A stretch of DNA of 64,000 nucleotides, from assembly GCF_000384335.2 (NCBI RefSeq), contig NZ_KQ031382.1, positions 124,001 to 188,000 on the forward strand, written 5' to 3'. This document shows positions 59,246 through 64,000 of this stretch, piece after piece. The notes under the pieces are model-generated. The model saw only the letters and a program-made list of their open reading frames with translations. It had not been told where the DNA came from and did no database searches. Origin of the DNA: Hyphomicrobium sp. 99. Lineage in GTDB: Bacteria; Pseudomonadota; Alphaproteobacteria; Rhizobiales; Hyphomicrobiaceae. Position numbers and translations under genes: made by a program. Each line of letters starts with the position of its first letter. Within the stretch, counting starts at the first letter, position 1.

Positions 59246-60082
59246 CTATTCGGCAGCGCAAGCGGGGTTGGTAACCGCTTGCGCTGATTTGAGGTCCGTA
59301 ATCGTCGGATTGCGCCCTGAGAGCGGATTGTCCGGATCCCAGGAGATTGTCACGACCTCGAATCGCGTCGCGAGCGCGTCATAGATCAGCAGGCGTCCCG
59401 CGAGACTTTCGCCGAGACCGAGAATTTCTTTCACGACTTCGGTCGCCTGCAATGTCCCGACGACACCGGCGACAGGGCCCAACACGCCGACCTCTTCGCA
59501 ATTGGCGACAAGCCCTGCGGGAGGCGCTTCCGGAAAAACACAACGCAGCGTCGGGTAGGGATTTCCTTGCGCGTCGGTCGCGTGCGGCTTGAAGAGCGAG
59601 ATATAGCCGTCGAACGATCCGAGCGCCGCATAGGCAAGCGGCCGCTTCGCGAAATAGCACGCGTCCGAGACGAGATAGCGCGTCGCGAAATTGTCCGAGC
59701 CATCCGCAACGATGTCGTAGCGCGAAATAATATCGAGGGCGTTCGTCGCGTCGATGCGCTCAGCGTACGTCTCGACGGTCACGAGCGGATTGATGCGAAG
59801 GATCGTATCCCGCGCACTCTCGACCTTCAGCCTGCCCGCATCTTCGGTGCGATGCGCGATCTGGCGCTGCAGGTTGTCGATCGAGACGCGATCGTCATCG
59901 ATGATGCCGATCGTGCCGATGCCGGCCGCTGCCAAGTAGGTGACGACCGGCGAACCAAGTCCGCCGGCGCCAATAACGAGAACGCGTGCCGCCTTGAGCT
60001 TTTGCTGTCCGGGCGCTCCGACGTCACGCAGCACGAGGTGGCGCTTGTAGCGCTGAACCTCGTCTGCCGTGAGCGTAGCCAT
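59246..60082 (-). CDS. MoeB/ThiF/HesA family adenylyltransferase
   Basis: A 278-residue E1-like enzyme: VLVIGAGGLGSPVVTYLAAAG is the ATP-binding loop, IDDDRVSIDNLQRQIAH carries the conserved Asp and Arg residues, and DGSDNFATRYLVSDAC follows. It activates the C-terminal glycine of a MoaD- or ThiS-like carrier for sulfur transfer. The four cysteines that bind structural zinc in Escherichia coli MoeB are largely missing: only LRC remains of the first pair and the C-terminal pair is gone. It follows cysK by 30 bases, fitting sulfur metabolism. Confidence 0.9.
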   Translation of the reverse strand: MATLTADEVQRYKRHLVLRDVGAPGQQKLKAARVLVIGAGGLGSPVVTYLAAAGIGTIGIIDDDRVSIDNLQRQIAHRTEDAGRLKVESARDTILRINPLVTVETYAERIDATNALDIISRYDIVADGSDNFATRYLVSDACYFAKRPLAYAALGSFDGYISLFKPHATDAQGNPYPTLRCVFPEAPPAGLVANCEEVGVLGPVAGVVGTLQATEVVKEILGLGESLAGRLLIYDALATRFEVVTISWDPDNPLSGRNPTITDLKSAQAVTNPACAAE

Positions 60083-60112
60083 TGGACCTCAAAAGTTTAG
60101 GGCGTCGAAGCC

Positions 60113-61114
60113 TCAGCCCTTCGGCTGCGGATCGACGAAAAGTTCACTCGAATAATAACGCTCGGCCGACGAAGGCGCGAACGTGACGATCGTTTTACCC
60201 GCAAACTCGGGCCTTTCGGCGACGGAGATCGCAGCAGCCACGTTGGCGCCCGTCGAGATGCCGCCGGGAATGCCTTCGGCCTTCGCAACAGTGCGCGAAA
60301 CCTCAAATGCGGTATCGCTCGCAACGGTCACAACCTCATCGATCAGACCGCGGTCGAGAATGCTCGGAATGAATCCCGCGCCGATGCCCTGAATTTTGTG
60401 GGGACCGCGCGGCTGGCCGGAGAGGATCGCGCTGGTCGTCGGTTCCACGGCAATCACCTTGAGCCCCGGAATACGCTTTTTCAGAGCGCGGCCGACGCCC
60501 GTCAACGTGCCGCCGGTGCCGACGCCGATCACGAGTGCATCCACCTTGCCGTTCGTGTCGTTGTAGATTTCTTCCGCCGTCGTCTTTTCGTGAACGAGCG
60601 GGTTGGCCGGATTGTCGAACTGGCCCGGGATCACGGCATCGGGAAGCGTCTTCGCAAGCTCTTCAGCGCGCGCGACGGCTGCCGGCATGCCGCCTGCTCC
60701 GGGCGTCAGTTCAAGTTCGGCGCCGAGGTGGCTCAAAATCTTGCGGCGTTCGATCGACATCGTCTCGGGCATGACGAGGATGAGGCGATAGCCACGCGCC
60801 GCCGCGACGAATGCGAGACCGATGCCGGTGTTGCCGGACGTTGGCTCGATCAGAACCGTCTTGCCGGGCTTGATGCGGCCTTCGGCTTCGAGCGCGTCGA
60901 TCATCGCGACGCCGATGCGGTCCTTGACCGACGACAGCGGATTGAAGAATTCGAGCTTCAGCAAAATGTCGGCTTTGAGGTTCGCTGCCGCCTTGATGTT
61001 CTTTAGGCGGACGAGCGGCGTGTGCCCGATCGTTTCCGTGATGCTGTCATAAACGCGGCCGCGCCCCCAGCTCTTCGTGGCTTCGAGTGTTTTGATCTCA
61101 ATAGTTTCTGCCAT
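60113..61114 (-). CDS. cysK: Cysteine synthase A
   Basis: A 333-residue PLP enzyme making cysteine from O-acetylserine and sulfide. The PLP lysine is Lys64 in SSVKDRIGVAM. PTSGNTGIGLAF is the substrate loop, and VGTGGTLTGVGRALK binds the PLP phosphate. The 20-residue N-terminal extension before VYDSITETIGHTPLV is typical of the alphaproteobacterial form. It is upstream of the MoeB-like gene on the same strand. Confidence 0.96.
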   Translation of the reverse strand: MAETIEIKTLEATKSWGRGRVYDSITETIGHTPLVRLKNIKAAANLKADILLKLEFFNPLSSVKDRIGVAMIDALEAEGRIKPGKTVLIEPTSGNTGIGLAFVAAARGYRLILVMPETMSIERRKILSHLGAELELTPGAGGMPAAVARAEELAKTLPDAVIPGQFDNPANPLVHEKTTAEEIYNDTNGKVDALVIGVGTGGTLTGVGRALKKRIPGLKVIAVEPTTSAILSGQPRGPHKIQGIGAGFIPSILDRGLIDEVVTVASDTAFEVSRTVAKAEGIPGGISTGANVAAAISVAERPEFAGKTIVTFAPSSAERYYSSELFVDPQPKG

Positions 61115-61264
61115 GACCTGTCCTGATCTGTCTCGTTATGACGCGCTCACCGAGCACAAACGTGAGACCGGTTCTCGCAGGTTCGAGAGGGACGCTCAAG
61201 AGGTGAGAAAGCGCATATCTCCCCATAAGCATTACACTTTTTATGATTTGCGCGCCCGTTGAAA

Positions 61265-61795
61265 TCACGAACGAGATTTTGTTTGCTCTCCGGCCGGTCC
61301 TTTAGCAACCGCTTTCCTCTTCGCGGGGCGGTCATGGGATGGAGCCGCGCCAACGCCCGTAGAGCCGAAACCACCCGCGCCCCTTTTTGTTGCCTTGAGC
61401 TTTTTACTTTCGCGAAGTTTTACACGGGTTACCGGCGCGACGATCATTTGGGCGATGCGCTCGCCGCGCGCCACGGCAAACGGCTCCGTTCCGAGGTTGA
61501 TCAAGATTACTGCAACCTCGCCGCGATAGTCGGCGTCGATCGTGCCAGGGCTATTGAGAACTGTAACGCCGTGCTTCACGGCGAGGCCTGATCGCGGACG
61601 AACCTGTGCCTCCGTCCCGCGCGGAAGCTCGAAGATCAACCCCGTCGGAATGAGCGCACGCGCGCCCGGCGCGATGGTAACAGGAGTACCCTCAGAGACA
61701 GCCGCCACAAGATCGAATCCTGCTGCGTCGGCCGTCTGATAATCTGGAAGCGGTAATCCCTCGGCATGCTCGAGACGCCTGACTTTGACCTTCAT
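61265..61795 (-). CDS. dut: dUTP nucleotidohydrolase (dUTPase)
   Basis: A 176-residue trimeric dUTPase that hydrolyses dUTP to dUMP. The five motifs are present: [46 protein letters not shown] and [10 protein letters not shown] near the C-terminus. A basic tail of about 20 residues follows the last motif. It starts ten bases after coaBC, an arrangement common in proteobacteria. Confidence 0.97.
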   Translation of the reverse strand: MKVKVRRLEHAEGLPLPDYQTADAAGFDLVAAVSEGTPVTIAPGARALIPTGLIFELPRGTEAQVRPRSGLAVKHGVTVLNSPGTIDADYRGEVAVILINLGTEPFAVARGERIAQMIVAPVTRVKLRESKKLKATKRGAGGFGSTGVGAAPSHDRPAKRKAVAKGPAGEQTKSRS

Positions 61796-61805
61796 TCGGC
61801 GTCCT

Positions 61806-63092
61806 TCATTCCGCAGCCGTCCTTTTTGTGTGCAGCTGTTCCGCTGCGCGCTCCATAATTTTCCGCGCGACCGTGGCTTTGCTCATTTCGGGCCAGCTCT
61901 CGACACCGCTCGCAGTAATCAGATGCACCGTATTGTTCTCGCCGCCCATGACGCCCGACGAGGGCGAAACGTCATTGGCGACGATCCAATCGGCGCGCTT
62001 GGATTTCAGTTTCGACTTCGCATAGTCCAAAACATTCTGCGTTTCAGCCGCGAAACCGATGACGAGACGCGGCCGTTCCGGACCGGGCCGCGCGATCATT
62101 TTCAGGATATCCGGGTTTTCGGTGAGCGTTAGCGTCGGCGCACCCGTCTTATCGGTCTTCTTGATCTTCTCGGTTTGAATGGTCTCGACGCGCCAATCAG
62201 CAACGGCCGCCGCGAAGACGGCGATATCGGCCGGCAGCGCCGCCTTCACCGCCTCCAGCATTTCCGCCGCCGTCTTGATGCGAATGATGTCGACGCCGGC
62301 CGGTTCGGGAAGCGAAACCGGACCCGTGATCAGCGTCACCCGCGCACCGAGATCGGCCGCAGCGGTCGCGAGTTCGAAACCCTGCTTGCCCGACGAACGG
62401 TTCGCCAGATAGCGGATCGGATCGATGGGCTCGTGCGTCGGCCCGCTTGTGATGAGGACATGCCGGCCCTCGAGAACGCCGCCGTGTCGCGGCTGGCCCG
62501 GCTCAAAAACCCCCTCGATGGCCGCGACAAGTTCGGGAACTTCGACGAGGCGGCCGAGCCCAGCTTCGCCGCGCTCCGCCATTTCACCGGCGGCAGGCCC
62601 GATAAGCCGGATGCCGTCGGCCTTGAGCTGCTCAACGTTCCGGCGCGTCGCCGGATGATGCCACATCGCGGGGTTCATGGCAGGTGCGACGAGGACGGGC
62701 TTATCGGTGGCAAGCAGAACGGCGGTCGCGAGGTCGTCGGCGTGCCCGCCGGCCATTTTCGCGATGAGATCGGCCGTCGCGGGCGCAACGACGATCAGAT
62801 CGCTGTCACGTGCCAGCCGGATGTGTCCGATCTCGCGTTCGTCGTCGAGATCGAAGAGGTTTGTCAGCACCCTTTCGTTGGTCAGTGCGCCAACGGAAAG
62901 CGGCGTCACGAAATGGTGGGCGGCCTTCGTCATCACAGCCCGGACGCTGTGCCCGCGCTCCCTCAGCCGCCGGATCAGCTCCAAGCACTTATAGGCCGCG
63001 ATGCCGCCGCCGATGATCAGAAGGATACGCTTGGGCGATGACAATTCGTTAAGTCCCGTTTCCACTCGGTACACGCCTTGGCTCTTTAGCAC
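61806..63092 (-). CDS. coaBC: Phosphopantothenoylcysteine synthetase/decarboxylase
   Basis: A 428-residue bifunctional enzyme of coenzyme A synthesis. The N-terminal CoaC flavoprotein domain has [11 protein letters not shown], the catalytic His90 in GHIRL and PAMNPAMW. The C-terminal CoaB domain has [25 protein letters not shown] (visible at about residues 214-238). The substrate-clamp segment that usually reads Ala-Cys-Gly instead reads [11 protein letters not shown] (161-171), so the expected catalytic cysteine is absent. The GTG start at 63092 is uncertain; later GTG and TTG codons at 63065 and 63044 are alternatives. Confidence 0.94.
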   Translation of the reverse strand: MLKSQGVYRVETGLNELSSPKRILLIIGGGIAAYKCLELIRRLRERGHSVRAVMTKAAHHFVTPLSVGALTNERVLTNLFDLDDEREIGHIRLARDSDLIVVAPATADLIAKMAGGHADDLATAVLLATDKPVLVAPAMNPAMWHHPATRRNVEQLKADGIRLIGPAAGEMAERGEAGLGRLVEVPELVAAIEGVFEPGQPRHGGVLEGRHVLITSGPTHEPIDPIRYLANRSSGKQGFELATAAADLGARVTLITGPVSLPEPAGVDIIRIKTAAEMLEAVKAALPADIAVFAAAVADWRVETIQTEKIKKTDKTGAPTLTLTENPDILKMIARPGPERPRLVIGFAAETQNVLDYAKSKLKSKRADWIVANDVSPSSGVMGGENNTVHLITASGVESWPEMSKATVARKIMERAAEQLHTKRTAAE

Positions 63093-63211
63093 ATTCCCGG
63101 AAGCCTTAGGTTAAGTCCCGGCCAAGACCACAAATTTCAGCCCTTGGACCCATGCCATTTTCTGGGATCTGGCCTATATCCGCCCTGGAATGTCTCTCTG
63201 GAGGAACTGCC

Positions 63212-63733
63212 ATGCGTCTGATAATCCCGGCCTTCGCCGTGCTGGCCGCGCTAGCGCCCGCCCTGGCCGACGCCCACGAAGTGACCGTCAAAGGCGTAAC
63301 GGTTGCACATCCCTGGGCACGCGCCACGCCGGAAGGCGCAAAGGTCGGCTCGGCCTTCGCCGAGATCAAGACTGACAAGGATACCTCCGACCGGCTGATC
63401 AGCGTCTCGTCCCCCGTCGCCGGCCGGGCTGAAATTCATTCGATGACCATGGAGGGCGACGTCATGAAGATGCGCCGTCTCGACGGCATCGACCTGAAGC
63501 CCGGCGAATCCGTCGTCCTGAAGCCGATGGCCGATCACATGATGCTGTTCGATTTGAAAGAGCCGCTCAAGGAGGGCGATCTGGTGAAGCTCACGCTGAC
63601 CTTCGCCAAGGCCGGCCCCATAGAGGTTGAAGGAACGATCGAACCGCCCGGCGCAAAGGGACCTCATGGGTTTGACTCGCAGCCGGTTGATGATTCTATG
63701 GGCGCCATGCACCATGAGATGCACCACGACTGA
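63212..63733 (+). CDS. Periplasmic copper chaperone PCu(A)C
   Basis: A 173-residue exported protein: signal peptide of about 21 residues ending ALADA, then a cupredoxin-like PCu(A)C domain. The copper motif H(M)X10MX21HXM is exactly met by His76, Met78, Met87, His109 and Met111. It delivers Cu(I) to cytochrome oxidase assembly. The C-terminal tail adds four His and several Met residues (HHEMHHD end), which could bind extra copper. GGAGG precedes the ATG at 63212. No SCO or cox gene is adjacent. Confidence 0.93.
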   Translation: MRLIIPAFAVLAALAPALADAHEVTVKGVTVAHPWARATPEGAKVGSAFAEIKTDKDTSDRLISVSSPVAGRAEIHSMTMEGDVMKMRRLDGIDLKPGESVVLKPMADHMMLFDLKEPLKEGDLVKLTLTFAKAGPIEVEGTIEPPGAKGPHGFDSQPVDDSMGAMHHEMHHD

Positions 63734-63777
63734 AATTAAAGCCCCAGCGCAGCTCCGTTGGCCCCTCGCGTGATCAT

Positions 63778-63796
63778 CTTTCAGGCATACTGAAAG
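63778..63796 (+). terminator. Hairpin after the copper chaperone gene
   Basis: A perfect 7-bp stem, CTTTCAG/CTGAAAG, with loop GCATA lies about 45 bases after the stop codon. An AT-rich stretch follows but there is no T run, so terminator function is doubtful. Confidence 0.35.
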
Positions 63797-63857
63797 CGTA
63801 AATTATTTATGTCGCGCGGTGACTTGACGCAGAAGATTGTTTGGTACATGTTGCCGC

Positions 63858-63970
63858 CACTTGCGATGGCCGGGACCGGTCGCAAGACAAAAAAAACGAA
63901 TAAAGGTCCAAGTCTAGGGACGATACCATCGGGGTGGTTCGGTAATTCGAGCCACCCCATTGCCGTTTTA
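63858..63970 (+). ncRNA. Candidate small structured RNA
   Basis: After a TTGACG at 63824, which could be a -35, come two hairpins. The first is CTTGCGA/TCGCAAG (63860-63886) with an inner CCGG/CCGG. After an A-rich linker there is an 11-bp stem with one G-U pair, GGGGTGGTTCG/CGAGCCACCCC (63931-63958), and loop ATT-type six bases. A short T run starts eight bases later. No coding frame fits. Strand and ends are inferred; the -10 element is poor. Confidence 0.3.
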
Positions 63971-64000
63971 TGGCCGACCCTCACTCACGCTCATAAGCAA

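Noticed and set aside
63781..63984. 67-codon minus-strand frame at the right edge
   Set aside because: Its codons coincide with two strong hairpins and an A/T homopolymer, no start signal is visible, and the product has no coherent features.

Overview
The window is a 64 kb stretch of ordinary, densely coded chromosome from an alphaproteobacterium, most likely of the Hyphomicrobiales (Rhizobiales). The assignment rests on GC-rich codon use, on the gene runs mutS-glnD-murJ-trpS and lnt-(PraR/PhrR-type regulator)-metK, and on a fabA-fabB-fabI block divergent from an Irr-type Fur protein. A Hyphomicrobium-like source is plausible but not proven. I see no CRISPR array, prophage, transposase, integrase, rRNA operon or plasmid functions.

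Layout. Positions 1-10.2 kb hold the end of an acyl-CoA/acetyl-CoA synthetase, a DUF1674 protein, htpX, rsmB, a heparinase-fold protein, purH, a UMF1-type MFS transporter and a lemA-TPM-TPM membrane operon on the minus strand. The 10.2-12.0 kb segment is the least conventional part: small secreted or membrane proteins, a near-empty 485-base gap and tRNA-Gly(GCC). From 12.0 to 17.5 kb come a YbaK-type deacylase, a CnoX-like thioredoxin-TPR protein, a LON-domain protein, a Trm112-like protein, a hybrid histidine kinase and an OlsB-like acyltransferase. maeB (minus) follows, then the conserved plus-strand run mutS-glnD-murJ-trpS-usp-nfu.

From 29.8 to 52.5 kb almost everything is on the plus strand: nitroreductase, tsaB, rimI, fur, plsC, miaB, phoH, ybeY, corC, lnt, a PraR/PhrR-like regulator, metK, trmB, rimP, nusA, ylxR-L7Ae, infB, a YcxB-like protein, rbfA, truB, rpsO and pnp. 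This is mainly a translation, ribosome-maturation and RNA-turnover superoperon with envelope genes in front. After a strong terminator the minus strand carries a small secreted protein, murI, fabI, fabB and fabA. Facing fabA is the Irr-like regulator with a recognisable promoter. The last part holds an SH3-domain protein, a 2-hydroxyacid dehydrogenase, a MoeB/ThiF-like protein, cysK, dut, coaBC and a PCu(A)C copper chaperone. The final 270 bases carry no convincing gene but do contain two strong hairpins that could be a small RNA.

I found no clear undescribed multi-gene system. The most interesting leads are two paralogous small secreted proteins with His/Trp/Cys-rich tails 41 kb apart, a structured metK leader, a candidate small RNA at the right edge, a CoaBC without the usual catalytic cysteine of its decarboxylase half, and a heparinase-fold protein without a signal peptide in a housekeeping locus.
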